From Chloroflexota bacterium (GTDB lineage: Bacteria > Chloroflexota > Dehalococcoidia > GIF9 > UBA5620): DNA of 11,128 bases. Below are positions 1-4,992 of the stretch, one piece after another. Where the stretch lies: contig JAPLHH010000254.1 in assembly GCA_026389735.1 (NCBI GenBank), positions 1 through 11,128 on the forward strand, in the 5' to 3' direction. Position 1 is the stretch's first letter. Each line of letters opens with the position of its first letter. The notes under the pieces were generated by a model. That model had not been told where the DNA came from. It worked only from the letters and a program-made list of their open reading frames with translations, and did not search any database. The translations under genes were made by a program, and so were the position numbers.

Positions 1-129
1 AACCCTCTCGATCTTCTTTATGGACGGTACCCATTGGTGCCACTCTTCAGTATTGTCAAACACCGCCCAGATCTTTTCCGCTGGAGCGTTGATCTCAACA
101 GTGCTACCAAATCTCATACTTTTGGTCAT
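1..129 (-). CDS. SRPBCC/START-like (polyketide cyclase-type) protein, N-terminal part, cut by window edge
   Basis: Reading the minus strand from an ATG at 127-129 gives 43 uninterrupted codons that run off the left edge. The start is set by a strong ribosome site, GGAGGTGG at 133-140, three bases upstream of the ATG. The peptide begins MTKSMRFGSTVEINAPAEKI, followed by W21, W30, W33 and P35. A beta strand, the 'I-N-A-P-x-E-x-I-W' turn and helix, then 'W-x-x-W-x-P-x-I' is the usual opening of the SRPBCC/START fold, whose members bind hydrophobic ligands in a deep cavity or act as cyclase- or dehydrase-like proteins. Without the rest of the protein no ligand or reaction can be named. The family call is inferred from this short N-terminus, but the coding call is firm. 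It probably forms its own transcription unit, since a possible promoter lies just upstream. Confidence 0.75.
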   Translation of the reverse strand, partial: MTKSMRFGSTVEINAPAEKIWAVFDNTEEWHQWVPSIKKIERV

Positions 130-156
130 AAGCCACCTCCACTTCACTCTGTAAGT

Positions 157-185
157 AACCTAACACGCCCGACTTCAGTTGTCAA
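157..185 (-). promoter_or_regulatory. Possible sigma70-type promoter for the SRPBCC-like gene
   Basis: On the minus strand there is a perfect -35 hexamer TTGACA (180-185). After 17 bases comes TAGGTT (157-162), a weak -10 with three of six consensus bases. It lies 28 bases upstream of the ATG at 129, a sensible distance. The perfect -35 and ideal spacing support it, and the poor -10 weakens it. Confidence 0.35.
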
Positions 186-304
186 CAGGGTGTTGCGTCT
201 GTTGGATTGGGAGAGCACGATCCGCCCTCTTGTTCAGTAGCTTTTCAACGAATGGATTAACTGCTTTGGCGTCAGCCTGCGCTAACCGGGTGTCCTACCC
301 TTGG

Positions 305-328
305 AAAAATCAAGGCCTATCCTGATTT
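305..328 (-). terminator. Rho-independent terminator of the DUF3303/GYD-like gene
   Basis: On the minus strand AAATCA (323-328) pairs with TGATTT (307-312). Two more G-C pairs form inside (321-322 with 314-315) beside a one-base bulge, around the loop 316-320. A run of five T residues follows (305-309). The left arm overlaps the TAA stop codon at 327-329, so transcription would end immediately after translation. Confidence 0.5.
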
Positions 329-635
329 ACTTTCTGTACTTCTTTTCTTCTGCTGCTGCGCCATCCACTGGCATCTCCAGCACAGGCACGGACCAAACTG
401 TTGCCCCTGCAAGCGCCAACGGGTATTGGGCAGCAGCTATGGCCTCGTTGCTTTCGGCTTCTACGATACTTATGGCTAGCAGTGCGCCTGGTGGAAGAAC
501 GCCGGGAAATGCTAGTCCCAGACACATGTATTGAGCCAGCACTTTTCGCCCTGGCGTTTTGGCTGCCTTATCGGCAGCCTGTGCTACCTCCGGCGCTTTG
601 GCGGCATCAAACATTACGAAACTGATAAACTTCAT
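327..635 (-). CDS. Small DUF3303/GYD-like protein, putative ferredoxin-like alpha-beta fold
   Basis: This is a 102-residue protein of unknown function. It starts with a beta strand (KFISFVMF, residues 2-9), then a helix (about 12-26) and a second strand around residues 32-40. A hydrophobic stretch with G-x-x-P-P-G follows (about 46-52), then another strand (LLAISIVEAES), a helix (EAIAAAQ) and a last strand (ATVWSVPVLEM). That order resembles the dimeric ferredoxin-like fold of the small DUF3303 and GYD families, whose members are mostly uncharacterised, so no reaction is claimed. The tail (residues about 92-102) is Ala/Glu/Lys-rich and probably disordered. The start is firm: AGGGAGGT at 641-648 lies five bases upstream of the ATG. 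The gene is monocistronic or the last of a decayed unit, because a coding-like remnant ends only 11 bases upstream of its ATG. A terminator overlaps the stop codon. Confidence 0.75.
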   Translation of the reverse strand: MKFISFVMFDAAKAPEVAQAADKAAKTPGRKVLAQYMCLGLAFPGVLPPGALLAISIVEAESNEAIAAAQYPLALAGATVWSVPVLEMPVDGAAAEEKKYRK

Positions 636-646
636 TTTACACCTCC

Positions 647-742
647 CTACTTAGTTTTGTTGCTGGGAAGGTAGGGCACCCGGGTGATATTGTGGCTGTT
701 GTCAAAACCATAAAACTCGACCTCATGTAGCGAAATTAACCA
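647..742 (-). pseudogene. Possible coding remnant ending in the ribosome site of the DUF3303/GYD-like gene
   Basis: The minus strand is open for 31 codons before a TAG at 647-649. The translation ends EVEFYGFDNSHNITRVPYLP plus SNKTK, which looks protein-like rather than random. It has no ATG, GTG or TTG start in frame. A run beginning at the ATG codons of 741-746 (MMVNFAT) would join it if one T in the ATGAG near 726 were removed, which suggests a frameshifted gene. The stop lies inside the ribosome site of the next gene, a spacing typical of an operon. A 31-codon open run can occur by chance, and a competing frame over the same bases has an ATG, so this is tentative. Confidence 0.25.
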
Positions 743-771
743 TCATGTCTAACTTAGTATCCGTAATTACA

Positions 772-834
772 TCATAGCAACCTCCTAGTATATGTGCCCA
801 AAACACAAAACCGACCACGTTGGGTCGGTTTCAC
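772..834 (-). other. Possible 20-codon leader peptide overlapping the hairpin
   Basis: A GTG at 832-834 is preceded at an ideal five-base gap by GAGGAGG (840-846) and opens a 20-codon frame, VKPTQRGRFCVLGTYTRRLL. Its TGA (772-774) overlaps an ATG (773-775) that has its own ribosome site, AGGAGG (781-786). That second start reads only Met-Met-stop. The peptide has no obvious regulatory residue run beyond four arginines. The two strong ribosome sites are directly visible, but translation of this peptide is inference. Confidence 0.25.
798..831 (-). terminator. Terminator-like hairpin in the leader of the DUF3303/GYD-like gene
   Basis: A perfect 9-bp stem (AAACCGACC, 808-816, with GGTCGGTTT, 823-831) encloses a six-base loop. 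On the minus strand the T-rich stretch TTTTGTGTTTT follows it. It lies about 170 bases upstream of the DUF3303/GYD-like gene and about 415 bases beyond the end of the next gene to the right. It could therefore act as an attenuator of a leader transcript or as a distant terminator. On the plus strand no T run follows. Confidence 0.5.
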
Positions 835-997
835 TATTGCCTCCTCACTAGTCAAGTGCCCAAATTACGGCCAGTGCTTCATCAGCCCCCTAAGACTATC
901 CGATTTTTAGCCACAAGAGTCATCCAAAAATGCGAACGCAACCACCTCCCAGTTCAGTCAACGTTGCTCGTGAATTGACTTCGTCCTTGACCAATTC

Positions 998-1027
998 AGT
1001 CTAGTTCAGATTCATAGCAACTGTCAA
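998..1027 (-). promoter_or_regulatory. Possible sigma70-type promoter upstream of the attenuator-like leader
   Basis: On the minus strand a perfect TTGACA (1022-1027) is followed after 18 bases by TAGACT (998-1003), four of six -10 bases. A transcript starting near 991 would run through the hairpin at 808-831 into the gene at 635. This would explain an otherwise unexplained leader of about 350 bases. Confidence 0.35.
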
Positions 1028-1247
1028 TACCTCGGAGTGCTATGTTGAGCCCTCATCGATAAGGAATGTGATTAAGAACTTCAGAGAGGACACTTAAACT
1101 AGCCAAAGGACACAATCCGCCCAAATGTTCAGCAAGAGTTGTAGTTATTCAGAACTTGGCCTCACAGGTAGGAGAAATCCAAGCATGTCGATTCCCGGCT
1201 TAACGCTACATTATCGCTACTTTGTTTGGTTTGCTCACTCCTCATTG

Positions 1248-1877
1248 CTATGCCAACTGAATATATGTGTGAAACAAAGTGAATAGAACTATGCCACCAA
1301 GGAACAGCAACACTGCAGTTATTTGAAATGCGAGAAAAGTATCGTGGACTGTTTTGTTAGCACCTAGTTTCAAAGACCTTCTAATAAACTCTTCCGAGCT
1401 TACTACATTGGGGTCGTATCTGCTCCGAAAATACCTAAATGGAATAAGCTGCTTGTCCTCAGGCCAAAGAACCGTTGCGGATTTTGCAAAGGACTTTGTT
1501 CCAATGGCGCCATCAAGACCTAGCAATTTCTCCAGTTTAGCAAGGACAGTGACTGTCTCCAGAAATGTTTGATAAAATCTATCCATAGCCGTCTTCCCCA
1601 GCTGTGCGAGCACTATTACTAGAAGCGGAAGTGTAAGGAAAAGTACTGAGCCAAAGCTCCTGTAATACTGTGACAAGCCAACAACATATGCTGCAAGCAG
1701 TGCAATGAAAAACGCCGAATACCAGTTGGCGTACTTGAAATGTAGATCCAGGTAGGCTACCTCGTCGACACTGCATTGTTTCCAAAGTTCTATTAAGTGC
1801 TTTTCTTCCAGTTGTCTCCCGTCTGACGAGAGCCAACTTTCGCTAGACTTGAGCCTTTCAGTTACTGAACTGCCCAT
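1248..1877 (-). CDS. Uncharacterised membrane protein with three predicted membrane segments
   Basis: This 209-residue protein is of unknown function. It has a polar, charged N-terminal segment (residues 1-50) and two closely spaced hydrophobic segments (about 53-69, SAFFIALLAAYVVGL, and 76-93, SVLFLTLPLLVIVLAQLG). An amphipathic helical stretch follows (about 95-121, with D99, R100, E107 and K114-x-E-K). Next comes a soluble middle rich in Arg and Tyr (about 122-180) and a final membrane segment (about 183-204) close to the C-terminus. It has no signal peptide or known catalytic motif. The topology, a hairpin of two helices plus a late third helix, is shared by many small bacterial membrane proteins; I do not recognise the family. 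The ATG at 1875-1877 has GGGGAGG (minus strand, about 1889-1895) 11 bases upstream, a rather wide gap. Neighbours lie more than 250 bases away, so it is probably a single-gene unit. Confidence 0.72.
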   Translation of the reverse strand: MGSSVTERLKSSESWLSSDGRQLEEKHLIELWKQCSVDEVAYLDLHFKYANWYSAFFIALLAAYVVGLSQYYRSFGSVLFLTLPLLVIVLAQLGKTAMDRFYQTFLETVTVLAKLEKLLGLDGAIGTKSFAKSATVLWPEDKQLIPFRYFRSRYDPNVVSSEEFIRRSLKLGANKTVHDTFLAFQITAVLLFLGGIVLFTLFHTYIQLA

Positions 1878-2131
1878 GATCCGTTTAACCTCCCCATTTT
1901 ACTTGGAAACTCCGCTCTGGTGTGTGTTATGCGAGAATAAGCAACCAGCCTTGCTCGGAAAACTTGGGCATCCTCGTATCCATCGACTTTAGAAGCACCA
2001 AACTGGGCTCCCGCGCAGAGTTATAGCTTCTCGTTGCCGAGGCTATTTTACGCTGACACTTCTATTGGAAGCAAGAAAGATTGGACAGGCAAACCAAATG
2101 AATGAAGTGAACAAGGCGCTACATTGTTTAA
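1878..2131. other. Intergenic gap, no clear feature
   Basis: This 254-base gap separates two minus-strand genes. Apart from the ribosome site of the left gene I see only a weak promoter-like pair on the minus strand near 2040-2075 (TTGCTT, 18 bases, TAAAAT). No hairpin with a T run follows the right-hand gene. Confidence 0.5.
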
Positions 2132-2770
2132 CTATCTGTCAGGTTCTACCACAACGTCAAATATATAGATGTTTTTGATGTTGCCTTGTGTCTCTGACCA
2201 AGCACCGAATGATTTGATGGCCTTGCCTGCAGTAAGTATTTCAATATCTTGGATTTCATCTGGCAATAATTCATTAATTTTGAATACTGCTCTAGTTCCT
2301 GTTGGTTTTCCGCCTTGAATCAAGTCCACTCTTTTCTCGTTGTTTATTTTTACAAAAACGATTGAGTTAGGCGTAAAATCGATATCCACCTTTATGTTTC
2401 TTGCAATCCCATCTCCCTTATTGCTAGTTACTATTGTATAAAGTTTTTCATTCTCTGAATACTTCCAGTCAAAAAGTTTCAAAGGGAATGAATCATGCTC
2501 AAGTGATGAAACACCTTCTGGGAACTTGATTGGAACTATTGTAATTTTAGACCTTGTAGGAGCTATTTCTCTTAACTGGTCTATACTATAGGAATGTTCC
2601 ATGCCATAGCAATAAACATAAACATCTGGATGTCTGCCGTGAACTTTGTCTTCTATACGAGGTAGATAATAGATGAGTACGGGTACAATAATCGCTAAAA
2701 CAACCGCAGCAATCGCTAAGATGATAGGCGTTGTCAATTTCCTGCCTTTTTTCTTGTTTGTCCTAGGCAT
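2132..2770 (-). CDS. Uncharacterised protein with N-terminal membrane anchor and beta-rich outer domain
   Basis: This 212-residue protein is of unknown function. The first 14 residues are strongly basic (MPRTNKKKGRKL), followed by one long hydrophobic segment (about 15-36, PIILAIAAVVLAIIVPVLIYY). This predicts a signal anchor with the N-terminus inside and the remainder outside the membrane. The remainder (about 50-212) is rich in alternating hydrophobic and polar residues, for example KLYTIVTSN, NIKVDIDF, SIVFVKINN and IYIFDVVVE. This suggests a single immunoglobulin-like beta sandwich, perhaps related to CARDB-type domains (note the G-x-A-R-N-I-K-V strand after 'SNKGDG'), but this is fold inference only. 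No lipobox or catalytic motif is visible. The ATG lacks a recognisable ribosome site, yet a near-perfect promoter lies just upstream. The next downstream gene is 254 bases away, so it is probably transcribed alone. Confidence 0.75.
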   Translation of the reverse strand: MPRTNKKKGRKLTTPIILAIAAVVLAIIVPVLIYYLPRIEDKVHGRHPDVYVYCYGMEHSYSIDQLREIAPTRSKITIVPIKFPEGVSSLEHDSFPLKLFDWKYSENEKLYTIVTSNKGDGIARNIKVDIDFTPNSIVFVKINNEKRVDLIQGGKPTGTRAVFKINELLPDEIQDIEILTAGKAIKSFGAWSETQGNIKNIYIFDVVVEPDR

Positions 2771-3147
2771 ATTAGGATTTGTTAGGCTTTAATTGAATCG
2801 TATTTTAATCATAATGCTGAAAATCCCTGATGTCAATGTGTTTTTGACAAGTCACAGGCGATTCATGCACACCGTGGTACATTAAATGTCGACTTTCCTG
2901 TGTGATAAAGTAACAACAGGCTAACTTACCACTAGAAGATTCAGTTGAGTGCGTCCTTATTGGATCAAGTCATTGCACAATAGTCAGTATTGTTGAGCTC
3001 GGGGGTCATTATACTCGAAGAACGTGGTGGTTTTCGTCACGCAATGCCAAACGTTCGCCTATTCTGATAACTGCAAAAGAGATTATCAGCTAACGCATAA
3101 TTTGTGGAAATTGAAACATCTCACTTGTAGTTCTTCAGCATATACCA
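2771..3147. other. Intergenic region with promoter and one inverted repeat
   Basis: This 377-base gap lies between two minus-strand genes. It contains the promoter at 2808-2836. It also contains an inverted repeat, CTGATAA (3064-3070) and TTATCAG (3083-3089), with a 12-base spacer, about 60 bases beyond the end of the CARDB lipoprotein gene. The repeat lacks a T run on the minus strand, so it is a poor intrinsic terminator; a protein-binding site or a factor-dependent end is possible. No coding frame is visible elsewhere. Confidence 0.5.
2808..2836 (-). promoter_or_regulatory. Near-consensus sigma70 promoter of the membrane-anchored protein gene
   Basis: On the minus strand TTGACA (2831-2836, six of six) is separated by exactly 17 bases from TATGAT (2808-2813, five of six). 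A start site near 2801 would leave an untranslated leader of about 30 bases before the ATG at 2770. This is the best promoter match in the window. Confidence 0.65.
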
Positions 3148-4035
3148 CTATTCCTGCGGAACCATTGTCGTTCCCACTACCCGAATCATCCAGTTAACCT
3201 TGTTTGGATCTCCGAACCAATATTCAGAAGCAGGCCCATAAGGCCATTGCGCTGATATTATAATATTCCCGGCTGCGTCTTTGACCGTGACATTTGAGTG
3301 TTCGTTCGCCACACTATCATCAGCCCCGATATGTAGCCCATAACGTGGACTCAGTGTATAGATATGAACATAGAACTTATCATTAACTTTAATGTCCGGA
3401 ACTTCAAAATCTGTCCATGCTGAGGCGGCAGATGAAAATTTACTATAAGGGTAAGTGACTGTATAAATTACCTTTAAATCTTTATCCAAAATCTGCAAAT
3501 CGAAAGTCTTATTTTCAACGCCCTTATCCGCCTTAGGAGATAAAAACCCGACTATCTTTAATTTTGTTATAGTGAACGGAGTTGTTGGCGCGGAGAAATC
3601 AACGATGTGTCCTCCATCCGAGTAAGAAATAGAGTCTCTTGCATAGCCGTTGTCATATTTCAACTCTATCTCTTTTGCTATAAGCTTTGGTTTTACTATA
3701 AGACTCGAACTCATTTCACCAATAGCCACTTTATAAGTGCCCGCTTGATCTTTAGCTAGTGAAAAGGTTACTGTCTCAGTGGCCCCGGCTGCAACGACTA
3801 TATCCTTCGTTTCAGCTTTTACTCCATCAAGGGTCAATATAGCAGTGTAGGTCCTCTCGCTGCCACCAATGTTTTTCACCTTAGCTACAATATTTACTGC
3901 TGTTCCAGCGATAGTCTCTGGAGGCACAATATCTAGAGACATCACACTAAAACTCGCCGGAGCTTTGCAACCTAGTACCGCGGCCATCGGCATCACCACT
4001 AATATCATGGCTACCAAAAGACTTACCTTCACCAT
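3148..4035 (-). CDS. CARDB-domain lipoprotein with unassigned C-terminal beta-rich domain
   Basis: This 295-residue protein is predicted to be exported and lipid-anchored. It has a short basic start, a hydrophobic core (residues 5-20) and a lipobox V-L-G-C with the acylated cysteine at C23; Leu at -2 is less usual. Residues about 28-114 fit a CARDB (cell-adhesion-related) Ig-like domain. The signature parts are V-x-P-x-E-T-I-A-G-T-A-V, V-K-N-I-G-G-S-E, D-G-x-K-A-E-T-K and A-A-G-A-T-E-T-V-T-F. Residues about 118-290 form a second all-beta domain with many aromatic residues that I cannot name; it has no cysteine and no obvious catalytic triad. It may bind a surface polymer or partner. The start is firm: AAGGAGG (4042-4048) lies six bases upstream of the ATG. 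The gene stands alone and diverges from the zinc-ribbon gene. A 15-bp palindrome lies 63 bases upstream of its start. Confidence 0.8.
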   Translation of the reverse strand: MVKVSLLVAMILVVMPMAAVLGCKAPASFSVMSLDIVPPETIAGTAVNIVAKVKNIGGSERTYTAILTLDGVKAETKDIVVAAGATETVTFSLAKDQAGTYKVAIGEMSSSLIVKPKLIAKEIELKYDNGYARDSISYSDGGHIVDFSAPTTPFTITKLKIVGFLSPKADKGVENKTFDLQILDKDLKVIYTVTYPYSKFSSAASAWTDFEVPDIKVNDKFYVHIYTLSPRYGLHIGADDSVANEHSNVTVKDAAGNIIISAQWPYGPASEYWFGDPNKVNWMIRVVGTTMVPQE

Positions 4036-4097
4036 CTCTTTCCTCCTTGTAGCTATTCTACTCCCAAATGCTTATCCTATACAATGGTCACAACAAA

Positions 4098-4112
4098 GTC
4101 GACTGAGTCGAC
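4098..4112. promoter_or_regulatory. 15-bp palindrome, candidate operator between divergent genes
   Basis: GTCGACTGAGTCGAC is a perfect palindrome around the central base 4105. It sits in the divergent region between the lipoprotein gene (minus) and the zinc-ribbon gene (plus), 54 bases from the extended -10 of the latter. The position and symmetry fit a dimeric repressor site. No regulator gene lies beside it. Confidence 0.35.
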
Positions 4113-4147
4113 CAACTTTTGGATACATTTCGTCAGAATGTTTACCT

Positions 4148-4174
4148 TTGAATTTGGGGGCTAGTTGATATAAT
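4148..4174 (+). promoter_or_regulatory. Extended -10 promoter for the zinc-ribbon membrane protein gene
   Basis: TGATATAAT (4166-4174) combines a perfect TATAAT with the TGn extension. A partial -35 (TTGAAT, 4148-4153) lies 15 bases upstream, which is short, but extended -10 promoters need little -35 contact. A start near 4181 leaves a leader of about 170 bases that contains a small hairpin (GGCAT 4290-4294 with ATGCC 4300-4304). Confidence 0.5.
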
Positions 4175-4349
4175 ATGAAGTAAGAACCGCAGCGAGCGCA
4201 CTAGAGATAGCAATTAGATAGTCTTGGCAGGAAGAGTTTGGCGAATCTGGCTATTACAAAATACTGGAATGCTAATACTGCAAAAGCTCGGCATAGGAAA
4301 TGCCAATGTAAAGTAAGTTGTGCAGGACACAAGAGGAGGCAGCAACCTA

Positions 4350-4745
4350 ATGGACGATAATGAGGTTCGGGCAAGATGTGGGGAGTGTGGCATAGAATTA
4401 AAGCAAACTGCTAATAAATGTCCAAACTGTGGGTCCACTAGGAAAGTATACAGTAAAGCGCTGGGAGGCACCCTTGAACTGAAAGGCAGCCTCAGCGCAA
4501 TACACGAGTTTCGCTGGAGTGGTACTGCCTGGACAATCCTCGGCATATTTTTAACCCTGTGGGCTACAATTTTCTTCGGGTTGTGTTTCTTAAATAATCT
4601 ATCTTTATGGGCAAACCTACTTATATCACTTGGCATTATGAGTCTATTATTTCTCGTTATTTGGCTTGGAAGAAATCAAATTAACAAAGTTTTAAATTGG
4701 GTAGAACGCAGATTTACAGGGAGGAAGACTTATCACAGTGACTAG
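4350..4745 (+). CDS. Zinc-ribbon protein with two membrane segments
   Basis: This 131-residue protein is of unknown function. The N-terminus carries a classic zinc ribbon with two CxxC knuckles (C10-x-x-C13 and C24-P-N-C27). A short polar linker follows (about 28-57), then two hydrophobic helices (about 60-81 and 84-107) and a basic tail (R108 to D131, with many Arg and Lys). The likely arrangement is both termini in the cytoplasm with a membrane hairpin. ATG 4350 is chosen over the in-frame GTG ten codons earlier because GAGGAGG (4333-4339) lies ten bases upstream of that ATG. Zinc ribbon plus membrane hairpin is a common design in small bacterial proteins and gives no specific role. It is the only same-strand neighbour upstream of the DUF4062-propeller gene, 247 bases away. 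Each gene seems to have its own promoter, so a functional pair is possible but not shown. Confidence 0.75.
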   Translation: MDDNEVRARCGECGIELKQTANKCPNCGSTRKVYSKALGGTLELKGSLSAIHEFRWSGTAWTILGIFLTLWATIFFGLCFLNNLSLWANLLISLGIMSLLFLVIWLGRNQINKVLNWVERRFTGRKTYHSD

Positions 4746-4769
4746 TGAAATCCGATTCACAGGTTTTTT
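4745..4769 (+). terminator. Weak intrinsic terminator after the zinc-ribbon gene
   Basis: GTGAA (4745-4749) pairs with TTCAC (4756-4760) around a six-base loop. Three bases later there are six T residues (4764-4769). The stem is short and not GC-rich, but its place immediately at the TAG stop codon (4743-4745) favours a terminator. Confidence 0.4.
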
Positions 4770-4889
4770 AGCCATTCCTCTTATCTTGCCTTTGCGGCCC
4801 GCAGCCACTTAGTTGTACATTTGAATCTTGCCTGGATAGTTTCCTAGAATTGGATCCCACACAAAAAGCCATATAGTCAATTCAGTATG

Positions 4890-4920
4890 TGGACAAACCC
4901 AACTCGAGAAATGATACAAT
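4890..4920 (+). promoter_or_regulatory. Possible promoter of the DUF4062-propeller gene
   Basis: TGGACA (4890-4895, five of six) is followed after 19 bases by TACAAT (4915-4920, five of six) carrying the TG extension (4912-4913). The spacer is longer than ideal, and the extended -10 partly compensates. A start near 4927 leaves a leader of about 66 bases before the ATG at 4993. The rest of the 4746-4992 gap shows only an 11-base palindrome, TGCGGCCCGCA (4793-4803). Confidence 0.4.
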
Positions 4921-4992
4921 AACTTTGGGAAGGTCAGTCCACCCTTCACTTAAGCTGGTTGTAATTAAACAATATCACAGAGGCATTGGGGG

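Larger units (their letters stand above)
636..1247. other. Long intergenic region, no intact gene
   Basis: This 612-base gap holds, on the minus strand, the possible promoter (998-1027), the leader peptide and hairpin (772-834) and the start-less remnant (647-742). From about 850 to 990 and from 1030 to 1247 I see only short broken frames. There is a small direct repeat, CGCTAC, at about 1204-1220. No tRNA, no long inverted repeat and no transposon end was seen. Decay of an older gene is the simplest reading. Confidence 0.6.
4036..4349. other. Divergent intergenic region with palindrome, promoter and long leader
   Basis: This 314-base gap lies between genes pointing away from each other. It holds the palindrome at 4098-4112, the extended -10 promoter at 4148-4174, and a possible minus-strand promoter for the lipoprotein (TAGAAT close to its ribosome site, with a weak TTGTAT 18 bases before). 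The leader 4181-4349 contains only a 5-bp hairpin at 4290-4304. No riboswitch type is recognised and no small gene is evident. Confidence 0.5.

Noticed and set aside
1204..2126. Shared words CGCTACATT and TTTGGTTTGC (or complement) just beyond the ends of the genes at 1248 and 2132.
   Set aside because: The words are 9-10 bases, in inconsistent order and orientation, with no longer flanking similarity, so a repeat element is not supported.
1195..2790. Motifs resembling integron attC core sites (GCTTAAC near 1199, GTTTAAC near 2126, GTTAGGC near 2781) around small hypothetical genes.
   Set aside because: The core motifs are not paired as RYYYAAC and GTTRRRY over 60-140 bases with a foldable inner palindrome, and their orientation does not match the genes. 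Such 7-mers are common by chance.
4214..4636. A 140-codon minus-strand open frame across the zinc-ribbon gene.
   Set aside because: It lies antisense to a gene with a clear CxxC ribbon, membrane helices and a ribosome site. Its own translation shows no recognisable domain and it has no ribosome site.
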